DNA of 35,137 bases from positions 1 through 35,137 of the forward strand of contig DKYL01000050.1 of the NCBI GenBank assembly GCA_002493325.1, read 5' to 3'. Positions 22,250 to 29,581 of the stretch are shown here, piece after piece (the stretch's first letter is position 1; the number at the start of each line of letters is the position of its first letter). Both the position numbers and the translations under genes were made by a program. The notes under the pieces are model-generated. The model searched no databases. It saw only the letters and a list, made by a program, of their open reading frames with translations, and was not told the DNA's origin. This DNA is from Ruminococcaceae bacterium UBA7101. GTDB taxonomy: Bacteria; Bacillota; Clostridia; Oscillospirales; Acutalibacteraceae.

Positions 22250-23530
22250 TTATTTATTTCTGTAAATAATAGCTTCTCTTTCAGGTCCATTTGAAACCAT
22301 TGTGATTGGGTAGCCAAGCTCACCCTCTATAAATTCAACATAGTCCCTTGTTTCCTGCGGAAGCTCGTTATAATCACGAATACCGCGAATATCACAGTGC
22401 CAGCCCTTCATTGTTTTAAGCACAGGCTTGCACTTTTTAAGTGTCGGAGTTGTAGGGAAGTCTTTAATAACCTCGCCGTCAACCTCATAGCCGACACAAA
22501 TCTTGATTTCCTCAAGATAGGAAAGACAATCCAGTGCAGTCATAACAACCTGGGTTGCACCCTGACAGGCAACACCGTAGCGTGTAGCCACACAGTCAAA
22601 CCAGCCAACACGACGGGGTCTGCCTGTGGTAGCACCGAACTCGCCCTTGTCACCGCCGTGGATACGAAGCTCCTGCGCCTCGTCCTCATCAAGGATTTCA
22701 CTGACAAATTCACCCGCACCCACTGCGGAGGAATAAGCCTTTGTTACAACAACAATATCCTCAATGCTGTGAGGCGGAAGACCTGCACCGACAGCACCAT
22801 AGCCTGCAAGTGTTGAGGATGATGTAACCATTGGATAGATACCGAAATCGGGATCCTTGAGCGTACCGAGCTGACCCTCAAGAAGAATATTTTTGCCCTC
22901 TTTAAGTGCATCTGCAAGATACTTCTGCGTGTCGCAAACATAAGGAGCAATCTTTTCCCTGTACTCTACACAGGTGTTATAAAGCTCCTCCTCATCAAGC
23001 AGAGGCTTATTATATACATGCTTAAAGGTTAGATTTTTCAATGTGCAGATATTGCTGATTTTTGCTTTAAGGGTTTCATCGTCAAACAGCTCATTAACCT
23101 GAATACCGATTTTTGCATACTTGTCACTGAAGAAGGGTGCAATACCCGACTTCGTTGAGCCGAAAGCGTTTTTGCCGAGCCTTTCCTCCTCATACACATC
23201 CTGCAGGATATGATAAGGCATAAGAATCTGTGCTCTTTCGCTGACTAAAAGATTCGGGTTAAGACCTGCCTTTTTAACATCCTCAAGCTCGTTAAAGAAT
23301 TTGTTGATGTCGAGTGCAACACCGTTGCCGATGATACAGGTTGTGTGGTCATAGCACACACCTGACGGCATTAAATGAAATGCAAAACGTCCGTGCTCAT
23401 TGATAATGGTGTGCCCCGCATTAGCACCGCCCTGAAATCTGATAACAATGTCACTCTGACCGGCAAACATATCGGTGATTTTGCCCTTGCCCTCATCGCC
23501 CCAGTTTGCGCCTACAATAGCTCTAACCAT
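22250..23530 (-). CDS. purA: Adenylosuccinate synthase
   Basis: This 426-residue enzyme makes adenylosuccinate from IMP, aspartate and GTP, the first committed step to AMP. The GTP-binding signature GDEGKGK is at residues 11-17, followed by IVIRFQGGANAGHTI, the IMP-binding GIGxxY-type loop region, STKSGIAPFFSDKYAKIG, LLEGQLGTLKD, TTGRPRRVGWFD and EIKICVGYEVDGE. Length is normal. AGGAGA lies 6 bases before the ATG. A strong promoter lies about 50 bases upstream, and I saw no PurR box or guanine riboswitch in the leader. It pairs in pathway with the AICAR transformylase nearby. Confidence 0.97.
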   Translation of the reverse strand: MVRAIVGANWGDEGKGKITDMFAGQSDIVIRFQGGANAGHTIINEHGRFAFHLMPSGVCYDHTTCIIGNGVALDINKFFNELEDVKKAGLNPNLLVSERAQILMPYHILQDVYEEERLGKNAFGSTKSGIAPFFSDKYAKIGIQVNELFDDETLKAKISNICTLKNLTFKHVYNKPLLDEEELYNTCVEYREKIAPYVCDTQKYLADALKEGKNILLEGQLGTLKDPDFGIYPMVTSSSTLAGYGAVGAGLPPHSIEDIVVVTKAYSSAVGAGEFVSEILDEDEAQELRIHGGDKGEFGATTGRPRRVGWFDCVATRYGVACQGATQVVMTALDCLSYLEEIKICVGYEVDGEVIKDFPTTPTLKKCKPVLKTMKGWHCDIRGIRDYNELPQETRDYVEFIEGELGYPITMVSNGPEREAIIYRNK

Positions 23531-23578
23531 TTTAATTCTCCTAATTTGTTTGTAATAGGACTTAGCAGTCCATAGTTA

Positions 23579-23607
23579 ATTATATTATAGAGTGCAAATA
23601 TTGTCAA
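23579..23607 (-). promoter_or_regulatory. Promoter of purA
   Basis: On the minus strand TTGACA (23607-23602), 17-base spacer, TATAAT (23584-23579): both hexamers match consensus. Confidence 0.85.
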
Positions 23608-23654
23608 TTAAATTATTAACGCATAAAAGCACAAAATTTTAGTTATTATTGATG

Positions 23655-23683
23655 TTGTATTGCTTATTTTTTTATGATATGAT
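23655..23683 (+). promoter_or_regulatory. Predicted promoter of the GH28-like gene
   Basis: TTGTAT (23655-23660), 17-base spacer, TATGAT (23678-23683). Confidence 0.5.
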
Positions 23684-23716
23684 AGATATAATAAAATATT
23701 TTTCAGAGGATTTTTT

Positions 23717-25090
23717 ATGAAAATTTATAATGTTATGCAATACGGTGCAAAAGGCGACGGTAAAACAAACGATGCTTTCGCAATTCAGCACGCGATAGAT
23801 GACTGCTGCAAAAACGGCGGCGGTCAGGTTGTCCTGCCAAGCGGACGTGTATTTTACAGTGACTCAATCAGACTGAGAACCAATGTTGACCTGCACATTC
23901 AGAAGGGTGCAACCATAAAAGCAACAAGCAATATTGACGGCTACATCAGACCCAACAAGCTGATTAATGACCCGAAAACAGCTTTAATAGGCAATCCAGT
24001 CACAGGCAAGCCAAGCTTCGTTTTCATTTATGCATATGAGGCTGATCACTGCACAATCAGCGGCGAGGGCACTATTGACGCAAACGGTCACGCATTTGTG
24101 GCAAGAAAGGACCGGTACTATGTAACAGGCGATTTTTACCCGCGCCCCACAGTTATGTATGTTGAAAAGAGCAATCACATTACCTTTAAGGAGTTCACTG
24201 TTGTTGATGCTCCGTTCTGGACACTGCACCCTGCAGGCTGTGACGATGTGCTCATTGACAGAATCAGAATACTCAATGACCTTGATGTTGCCAACAGTGA
24301 CGGCATTGACCCCGACCACTGCTCAAATGTGAGAATACTCGGCTGTCATGTTACCTGTGCTGATGACTGTATCTGCCTTAAGGCTTCAAAGGGCAACAGT
24401 GAATACGGACCCTGTGAGAATATTGTGATTGACGGCTGCACACTTGTTTCTACCTCTGCCGCTATCAAAATCGGCACTGAAGGTGTGGGCGATTTCAGAA
24501 ATGTTATTGTTTCAAACTGTGTAATCAGCAAATCAAACAGAGGTCTTTCCATCCAGATTCGTGACGGCGGTAATGTTGAAAATGTTACCTATCAGAATAT
24601 TATTATTGAAACACGCCGTTTCTGCCCTGACTGGTGGGGCACTGCCGAGCCGATTGTAATTACCACTTTCAACCGTGACGAAAACACAAAAAGCGGCAGC
24701 ATTAAAAATGTCCGTTTCTTCAACGTAACAACAAAGGGTGAAAACGGTGTATTGATTCACGGCAATGAGGATAATATCATTGAGGACATCACCTTTGAAA
24801 ACTGCCGTGTTGAACTGACAAAAACAAGCAAATGGCAGTGCGGTCTTTATGATTTGCGCCCCTGCCTTGACTATGGTGTTGAAAGCTTTGACAACTCTGC
24901 ATTCTTCATCCGCTGGGCTAAAAATGTTACAATCGAAAAAACAAAAACTCGCTGGGGCAGACTCTGTGACAGCTATAAGCACGCAATTGATGCGGCAAAT
25001 GTTGAAAACCTGTCACTCATCCGCTTTGACGGACACGCAGTTGACCCAAGCGTTGATGACTTCAAATTTGAGAATGTGAAGGAGAACTGA
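23717..25090 (+). CDS. Glycoside hydrolase family 28-like right-handed beta-helix protein
   Basis: This 457-residue protein resembles polygalacturonases. The N-terminus YNVMQYGAKGDGKTNDAFAIQHAI is the standard pectate-lyase/GH28 opening. The acid motifs NSDGID (for NTD) and ADDCICLK (DD) are present, but the GHG motif reads GTEGVGD and the RIK motif reads QIRDGG, so this is a divergent member. There is no signal peptide, which implies action on imported oligosaccharides in the cytosol. AGAGGA lies 6-7 bases before the ATG. It is followed one base after its TGA by the SecB-like gene. No transporter or second carbohydrate enzyme is adjacent. Galacturonan or rhamnogalacturonan oligomers are likely substrates but unproven. 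Confidence 0.87.
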   Translation: MKIYNVMQYGAKGDGKTNDAFAIQHAIDDCCKNGGGQVVLPSGRVFYSDSIRLRTNVDLHIQKGATIKATSNIDGYIRPNKLINDPKTALIGNPVTGKPSFVFIYAYEADHCTISGEGTIDANGHAFVARKDRYYVTGDFYPRPTVMYVEKSNHITFKEFTVVDAPFWTLHPAGCDDVLIDRIRILNDLDVANSDGIDPDHCSNVRILGCHVTCADDCICLKASKGNSEYGPCENIVIDGCTLVSTSAAIKIGTEGVGDFRNVIVSNCVISKSNRGLSIQIRDGGNVENVTYQNIIIETRRFCPDWWGTAEPIVITTFNRDENTKSGSIKNVRFFNVTTKGENGVLIHGNEDNIIEDITFENCRVELTKTSKWQCGLYDLRPCLDYGVESFDNSAFFIRWAKNVTIEKTKTRWGRLCDSYKHAIDAANVENLSLIRFDGHAVDPSVDDFKFENVKEN

Positions 25091-25091
25091 A

Positions 25092-25490
25092 ATGATTGAA
25101 TTAAAAGGCTATAAGGTTAATAAGCTTGAAATCGAAAACAAGGTTAAGCCGGGCACACAGCTCAAGCTGCAAAATCAGCTTAAATATAACGTAAATTATC
25201 TTGATGACAATAAAACCTGCATTGGCATTATGGAGCTCAGGGTTGCTGACGCCGACCTCAATCCGTTTGAAATAAAAATTGAAATGGTAGCTGAATTCAA
25301 TTATGGTGCAGAGGACGAAAAGCCCGATATTCATACAGGCTCCTTTGACCAGCTTTTCCCCTTTGTCAGACAGATTGTGCACACAGTTACAGGCTATACA
25401 GGTATGCCGGGTCTTATGATTCCGATTATGAAATTGAATAAGGAAACTGTAAGAATCAATGAGCAAAAGGAAACCTCACCGTTGAATTGA
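25092..25490 (+). CDS. SecB-fold chaperone-like protein
   Basis: This 132-residue acidic protein reads like a SecB-family fold. Beta strands KVNKLEIENKVKPGTQLKLQ, LKYNVNYLDDNKTCIGIMELRVAD and FEIKIEMVAEFNY are followed by a helix FDQLFPFVRQIVHTVTGYTG and MPGLMIPIM, which parallels the LFPyaR..i..l....GfPpl segment of SecB. SecB binds unfolded proteins; Firmicutes usually lack the classical one, but SecB-like proteins occur in other contexts. It starts one base after the GH28-like gene with AAGGAGAAC overlapping that stop. The pairing is therefore an operon, though the cytosolic GH28 would not need export. The assignment rests on pattern, not a search. Confidence 0.6.
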   Translation: MIELKGYKVNKLEIENKVKPGTQLKLQNQLKYNVNYLDDNKTCIGIMELRVADADLNPFEIKIEMVAEFNYGAEDEKPDIHTGSFDQLFPFVRQIVHTVTGYTGMPGLMIPIMKLNKETVRINEQKETSPLN

Positions 25491-25494
25491 TGTT

Positions 25495-25801
25495 ATGTCA
25501 GAATTGCCAAAACGAAAAGCGAATCGGTTAAAAAACCATAATTATTGTGACGGAACATATTTTATTACTATATGTACAGAGAATAAAAAATGTTTATTCT
25601 CTCAAATCGTAGGGGCGGATAATATCCGCCCCTACGGTGATTGGACAATTTAAACGATATGTTACAAAAACAGTTGGTTTTTCAATATGGCAAAAAGGCT
25701 TCTACGACCACATTATACGTGATAACGAGGATTACATAACAAAGGCACAATACATTGAAAACAACCCTGCAAAATGGCAGGAGGACAAATATTATGCTTA
25801 A
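25495..25801 (+). pseudogene. Broken REP-associated tyrosine transposase (RAYT, Y1_Tnp/IS200-like)
   Basis: Only the two ends of a RAYT remain. The N-terminal piece (25495-25653, MSELPKRKANRLKNHNYCDG, YFITICTENKKCLF) ends shortly after a REP hairpin. The C-terminal piece (25637-25801, QFKRYVTKTVGFSIWQKGFY, then DHIIRDNEDY, YIENNPAKWQEDKYY) is in another frame. The central part with the HUH metal motif and most of the catalytic core is missing; whether the nucleophilic Tyr survives cannot be told. The C-terminal part begins exactly where the palindrome ends. An intact family member is about 150-200 residues. RAYTs mobilise REP palindromes as single strands; this copy must be dead. Confidence 0.78.
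25608..25636. repeat. REP-like palindrome
   Basis: A 29-base palindrome (14-bp arms CGTAGGGGCGGATA, centre at 25622) rich in GGGGCGG/CCGCCCC lies inside the transposase remnant. Its GC content stands out against the AT-rich surroundings. No other copy was seen in this window. Confidence 0.8.
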
Positions 25802-25830
25802 CACCCACAGCTTAGCTATGGGTGTTTTAT
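25800..25830. terminator. Hairpin between the transposase remnant and module 2
   Basis: Stem AACACCCA/TGGGTGTT (25800-25807, 25819-25826) with an inner AGC/GCT pair and TTTTATTTTAA. It can end the plus-strand transcript and, less well, the minus-strand EYEHY gene. Confidence 0.7.
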
Positions 25831-25831
25831 T

Positions 25832-26110
25832 TTAATCTTCATCTTCAAAATAATGATTCATCAAGTGCTCATATTCCTTGCAATACGTGCGAAGGTCCTC
25901 TATGGCATCCTGAAGATTAAAGAAAATTTCCTCAGGCTTGTCCTCATTATTATCAATAACCAAATTGATAAACAGACTCAGCCGATATGTCAGGGCATTC
26001 ACTTTCGCAAAGCTATCAATTGACCTTCTGTGGGAACGCTTTAATTTTTGATAGTGTTCATATTCTTCTTCATTAATCAACACATCTTCCCCTATTTGTA
26101 AAACATTCAT
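25832..26110 (-). CDS. EYEHY small protein, module copy 2 (unknown function)
   Basis: This 92-residue acidic, helical protein is related to the protein at 17590-17829. It shares EYEHYQKLKR, DSFAKVNALTYRLSLFINL and DLRTYCKEYEHL, and has an extra N-terminal stretch (NVLQIGEDVLINEE) and an acidic tail (YFEDED). The ATG at 26110 has AGGAGG about 6 bases upstream; the longer frame from 26164 uses TTG and would cover the promoter, so it is rejected. The gene is divergent from XRE regulator 2. A partner or target of the regulator is possible, but no catalytic or toxin motif is visible. Confidence 0.8.
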   Translation of the reverse strand: MNVLQIGEDVLINEEEYEHYQKLKRSHRRSIDSFAKVNALTYRLSLFINLVIDNNEDKPEEIFFNLQDAIEDLRTYCKEYEHLMNHYFEDED

Positions 26111-26132
26111 AATATTCCTCCTTTCATATACC

Positions 26133-26188
26133 ATTATAGGTAACTTGTTACTTAATGTCAACAAGTAATTTGTTACTTATGGTATAAT
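26133..26188. promoter_or_regulatory. Divergent promoter-operator region of XRE/EYEHY module 2
   Basis: Two inverted repeats in the same 6-4-6 layout as module 1: AGGTAA-N4-TTACTT at 26138-26153 and AAGTAA-N4-TTACTT at 26163-26178. The EYEHY promoter on the minus strand is TTGACA (26161-26156), 17 bases, TATAAT (26138-26133), with the first repeat in the spacer. The regulator promoter on the plus strand is an extended -10, ATGG-TATAAT (26183-26188), directly after the second repeat. Half-sites (AAGTAA) differ from module 1 (ACATAA). Confidence 0.75.
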
Positions 26189-26215
26189 TATTGTAAATAA
26201 AATAGAGGTGATAAT

Positions 26216-26440
26216 ATGGATTATACTCAAAGGCTACGTGACTTAAGAGAAGATAGAGATATAACACAGGAAACCATTGCGAAAGTATTAAATACATCGC
26301 AAGGTTATTATAGCAAATACGAATTAGGTATCAGGGAAATTCCACTGCATCATATAATAACATTATGTAAATATTATAATGTTTCAGCAGATTACTTATT
26401 AGGCTTTACCGATACTTATCAGTCCCTGCCAAAGGAATAA
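26216..26440 (+). CDS. Small XRE-type helix-turn-helix regulator, module copy 2
   Basis: This 74-residue one-domain XRE/Cro protein reads RLRDLREDRDITQETIAKVLN, recognition region TSQGYYSKYELG, then IPLHHIITLCKYYNVSADYLLGF. It aligns end to end with the regulator at 17252-17473, at roughly 45 percent identity by eye. The recognition-helix start differs (SQG here, DQQ there), in step with the different operator half-sites. GAGGTGAT lies 4 bases before the ATG. Autorepression with the divergent EYEHY gene is inferred from the operators. Confidence 0.88.
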   Translation: MDYTQRLRDLREDRDITQETIAKVLNTSQGYYSKYELGIREIPLHHIITLCKYYNVSADYLLGFTDTYQSLPKE

Positions 26441-26448
26441 AAAATTCA

Positions 26449-26488
26449 GCCCCTTGCAGATAAACATCTGCAAGGGGCATATTATTTT
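26449..26488. terminator. Bidirectional terminator between XRE regulator 2 and the GDPD gene
   Basis: A 13-bp stem GCCCCTTGCAGAT/ATCTGCAAGGGGC (26449-26461, 26466-26478) with an AAAC loop and ATATTATTTTA tail. The CCCCTTGCA arm recurs in the hairpin behind regulator 1. Confidence 0.88.
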
Positions 26489-26491
26489 ATA

Positions 26492-27490
26492 TTACTTATT
26501 TTTTACATCATAAAGCACATCGGGATAGTCGCTCATAATACAGTCAGCACCTATGCTGATTAAGTATTCCATATCCTCTTCATCATTAATGGTCCAATAC
26601 TGCACAGCCATATCATGCTCGTGTGCATAGTTGACAACCTGTGCAGTTCCTGTATTAAGTCCAAAAGTATTATACGGTGCACCATAAGGGATCTGCAGAA
26701 CATTGCAGGGCGGCTCATAGCTTTTGCTGTTTGTGATTGCTGCAAAATAGAACTTGAGCACCTCGGTTATACCTGTGCTTCTTGCCATATCGGGATAGTT
26801 TTCATCAACATATTCGCTGACCTCTGCGTGGAAAGTACCAAAGATAACACGGTCAAGCAGATTTTTATCAACAAGAATCTGATAGAGAATATCCACACCC
26901 TTTTTACCTAAATCATCACTGTTCTTGATTTCAATAATATATTTGTAATCACCCTTGGAGTTCAGGTAGTCGAGAACATCCTCGACTCTTAAAATCCTTA
27001 AATCGTCAGTAGGCTCGCTCATATATGCAAAAGGCATTTTGCCGTCAGGGTCAACAAATTTTGCACCGATATTGAGCTGTCTTAACTCCTCATAGGTTTT
27101 GGTTTCAGGTCTTACATCCGTTTCACCGAAAACCTCTTCAACATTTGAAGTTCTGTCAAGGGTATCATCGTGCAGCAGAACCAAAACATTGTCCTTGGTG
27201 ATATGCAGGTCAAACTCAAAAACATCAATGCTGAAGCTGTCATTTTCGGCACAGTTTTTAAATGCCATCAAGGACTCCTCAGGTGCGATACCGCCGCCGC
27301 TTCTGTGGGCAGAAATATCAGTTTCGGCAAGGATATAAGGATTTTGTGTGTCATACTGTTTGACCAGTGACGGGTCTGATTTGTGCTTGCCTGACACCGT
27401 CATAAGAATCGCTATTGCCGCAATGACCACTGCAATAATCACCACTGCCTTAATCGCTTTTTTGCTTTTTGTTTTTGTTTCTGTTGCCAT
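26492..27490 (-). CDS. Membrane-anchored glycerophosphodiester phosphodiesterase
   Basis: This 332-residue protein has an N-terminal basic stretch and one membrane segment (about residues 12-31, AVVIIAVVIAAIAILMTVSG), so the enzyme probably faces outside. The GDPD domain has the catalytic His in SAHRSGGGIAPEESLMAF, the metal pair in EFDLHITKDN, the second His in LLHDDTLDRTS, and IEIKN. The C-terminal segment AVQYWTINDEEDMEYLISIGADCIMSDYPD is typical. It cleaves glycerophosphodiesters to glycerol 3-phosphate and an alcohol, salvaging phospholipid or teichoic-acid parts. GGGGTGG lies about 6 bases before the ATG. Monocistronic. Confidence 0.92.
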   Translation of the reverse strand: MATETKTKSKKAIKAVVIIAVVIAAIAILMTVSGKHKSDPSLVKQYDTQNPYILAETDISAHRSGGGIAPEESLMAFKNCAENDSFSIDVFEFDLHITKDNVLVLLHDDTLDRTSNVEEVFGETDVRPETKTYEELRQLNIGAKFVDPDGKMPFAYMSEPTDDLRILRVEDVLDYLNSKGDYKYIIEIKNSDDLGKKGVDILYQILVDKNLLDRVIFGTFHAEVSEYVDENYPDMARSTGITEVLKFYFAAITNSKSYEPPCNVLQIPYGAPYNTFGLNTGTAQVVNYAHEHDMAVQYWTINDEEDMEYLISIGADCIMSDYPDVLYDVKNK

Positions 27491-27526
27491 AAAAAACCAC
27501 CCCTTAACATATTATTCCTAATTACT

Positions 27527-27555
27527 ATATTATTGGATAAACAGACAAATGTCAA
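27527..27555 (-). promoter_or_regulatory. Promoter of the GDPD gene
   Basis: On the minus strand TTGACA (27555-27550), 17-base spacer, TAATAT (27532-27527). Confidence 0.7.
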
Positions 27556-27573
27556 ATAAATTTTAACTATGGC

Positions 27574-27601
27574 TTGACTTTTGGAAAATAAAGGCTATAA
27601 T
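27574..27601 (+). promoter_or_regulatory. Promoter of htpG
   Basis: TTGACT (27574-27579), 16-base spacer, TATAAT (27596-27601). The start point would fall inside the CIRCE element 5 bases further on, which suits repression. Confidence 0.8.
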
Positions 27602-27606
27602 TAGAA

Positions 27607-27633
27607 TTAGCACTCGTGATTAAAGAGTGCTAA
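27607..27633 (+). promoter_or_regulatory. CIRCE operator (HrcA binding site)
   Basis: A perfect match to the consensus TTAGCACTC-N9-GAGTGCTAA (arms 27607-27615 and 27625-27633). HrcA represses here and releases on heat stress. It controls htpG; no hrcA, groESL or dnaK is in the window. Confidence 0.96.
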
Positions 27634-27656
27634 TAGTTAGAAGGGAAATGATAAAT

Positions 27657-29537
27657 ATGAGAAAAAAGCAATTTAAAGCAGAGTCCAAAAAGCTCCTTGA
27701 TATGATGATTAATTCCATTTATACGCACAAGGAAATTTTTCTTCGTGAGCTGATTTCAAATGCCAGCGACGCTATTGACAAGCTGTATTTCAGATCGCTG
27801 ACTGACGACAGCGTTAAGCTTGCACGTGATGATTTTAAAATTACAATAGACATTGATAAAGATAACAGAACACTGACCCTCACCGACAACGGTATCGGTA
27901 TGACCGCTGAGGAGTTAGAAAACAATCTCGGTACAATCGCAAAAAGCGGTTCACTCAATTTTAAAAAGGAAAATGCCGACAATGAAAACGCACAGGATAT
28001 TTCCGTAATCGGTCAGTTTGGTGTAGGCTTCTACTCTTCCTTTATGGTTGCAGACAAGGTTGAGGTTGTGTCAAAGGCATTCGGCGAAAGCACCGCAAAC
28101 AAGTGGACGTCCACAGGTGCTGACGGCTACACCATTGAAGAATGCGAAAAAGAGGATGCAGGAACAGTTATCACCCTTTACATCAAAGAGGATAATGAAA
28201 ACGAAAGCTACAGTGATTTCCTCGAGCAGTACAGGATTGATGAGCTTGTTAAGAAATACAGTGATTACATCCGTTATCCAATCCAGATGGAAATGAGTCA
28301 CCAGGTACCTGACCCCGACAAAGAGGGCGAATACATTACAGAAATTGCTGTTGAAACCCTCAACTCTATGGTTCCGTTATGGAGAAAATCAAAAAGTGAA
28401 ATCAAGCCCGAGGATTATAACAGCTTCTATAAAGAGAAATTTATGGATTACACCGACCCTCAGCTTGTTATTCATTCCAAGACAGAGGGACAGGCTACCT
28501 TTGATGCGTTAATGTTCATTCCTGAAAATCCGCCTTATGATTTCTATTCAAAGGAATATGAAAAGGGCTTGCAGCTTTATTCAAACGGCGTATTGATTAT
28601 GGACAAATGCAGTGATTTGCTGCCTGATTATTTCAGCTTTGTTAAAGGTCTTGTTGACAGTGCTGATTTAAGCCTTAACATCAGCCGTGAAATGCTGCAG
28701 CACGATCATCAGCTCAAAATCATTGCAAAGGCAATTGATAAAAAGCTGAAAAACGAGCTCAAGAAAATGCTCAACAACGACAGAGAAAAATATAACAAGT
28801 TCTTCAAGACCTTCGGCTTGCAGTTGAAATACGGCGTATATGCGAACTACGGTATGGAAAAGGACGGACTTAAGGACTTCCTTATGTTTGAAACCTCAAA
28901 CGGTGACGGCTACGCAACACTTAAGGAATATGTAGGCAGAATGGCAGAGTCACAGGAAAGCATCTACTATGCCTGTGGTGAAAGTGCTGAAAAGATTGCA
29001 CTGCTGCCACAGCTTGATGCTGTTAAGGAAAAGGGCTACGAGGTACTTTATTTCACAGACGAGGTTGACGAATTTGCAATTCAGATGCTGATGGAATATG
29101 ACGGCAAGCACTTTGCAAACATCTGCAAGGATGACCTTGACCTTTCAACCGATGCTGAAAAAGAGGCTATCAACAAAAAGAATGAGGATGCAAAAGATTT
29201 GCTTGAGAGAATGAAGGAAGCACTCGGCGACAAGGTTTCATCCGTTAAATTTTCAAACAAGCTTGGCAGTCACCCCGTTTCACTTTCAGCAGAGGGATAT
29301 GTTTCACTGGAAATGGAAAAGGTGCTTAATCAGATGCCGAACGGCGGTCAGGGCGTCAAGGCGCAGTTAGTGCTTGAAATCAATTCAAACCACCCTGTTG
29401 CTGAAAAGCTTGAAAAAGCAGACGATGAGCAGTTAAAGAAATATGTTACCCTGCTTTATTCATCCGCAAGACTGATTGCAGGTCTTGACCTTGACAACCC
29501 AACTGAATTCAGCGACATTTTAGCTGATATGATGTAA
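27657..29537 (+). CDS. htpG: Molecular chaperone HtpG (bacterial Hsp90)
   Basis: This 626-residue ATP-dependent chaperone has the GHKL ATPase domain in residues 1 to about 220: KLLDMMINSIYTHKEIFLRELISNASDAIDK, LTLTDNGIGM, the lid GTIAKSGS and GQFGVGFYSSFMVAD. The middle domain follows (PLWRKSKSEI..., NISREMLQHD with the catalytic Arg region) and the C-terminal dimer domain ends DNPTEFSDILADMM. I start it at the ATG at 27657 (MRKKQFKAESK), the conserved opening. AAGGG lies 11 bases upstream, slightly far, so ATG 27648 remains possible; the frame from 27627 begins inside CIRCE. Regulation by HrcA is direct from the operator. Confidence 0.97.
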   Translation: MRKKQFKAESKKLLDMMINSIYTHKEIFLRELISNASDAIDKLYFRSLTDDSVKLARDDFKITIDIDKDNRTLTLTDNGIGMTAEELENNLGTIAKSGSLNFKKENADNENAQDISVIGQFGVGFYSSFMVADKVEVVSKAFGESTANKWTSTGADGYTIEECEKEDAGTVITLYIKEDNENESYSDFLEQYRIDELVKKYSDYIRYPIQMEMSHQVPDPDKEGEYITEIAVETLNSMVPLWRKSKSEIKPEDYNSFYKEKFMDYTDPQLVIHSKTEGQATFDALMFIPENPPYDFYSKEYEKGLQLYSNGVLIMDKCSDLLPDYFSFVKGLVDSADLSLNISREMLQHDHQLKIIAKAIDKKLKNELKKMLNNDREKYNKFFKTFGLQLKYGVYANYGMEKDGLKDFLMFETSNGDGYATLKEYVGRMAESQESIYYACGESAEKIALLPQLDAVKEKGYEVLYFTDEVDEFAIQMLMEYDGKHFANICKDDLDLSTDAEKEAINKKNEDAKDLLERMKEALGDKVSSVKFSNKLGSHPVSLSAEGYVSLEMEKVLNQMPNGGQGVKAQLVLEINSNHPVAEKLEKADDEQLKKYVTLLYSSARLIAGLDLDNPTEFSDILADMM

Positions 29538-29542
29538 CATAA

Positions 29543-29579
29543 AACACCCGATGATAAATCATCGGGTGTTACTTTTTTA
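29543..29579. terminator. Bidirectional terminator between htpG and the PHP gene
   Basis: Stem AACACCCGATGA/TCATCGGGTGTT (29543-29554, 29559-29570) with a TAAA loop and ACTTTTTTA tail. The two genes converge. Confidence 0.9.
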
Positions 29580-29581
29580 TT

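Noticed and set aside
25608..25636. The GC-rich palindrome as a transcription terminator.
   Set aside because: There is no T run after either arm, and it lies within a transposase remnant of the type that mobilises such palindromes.
27627..27656. Longer htpG start from 27627.
   Set aside because: It would begin inside the CIRCE element with a non-ATG codon, upstream of any ribosome site.
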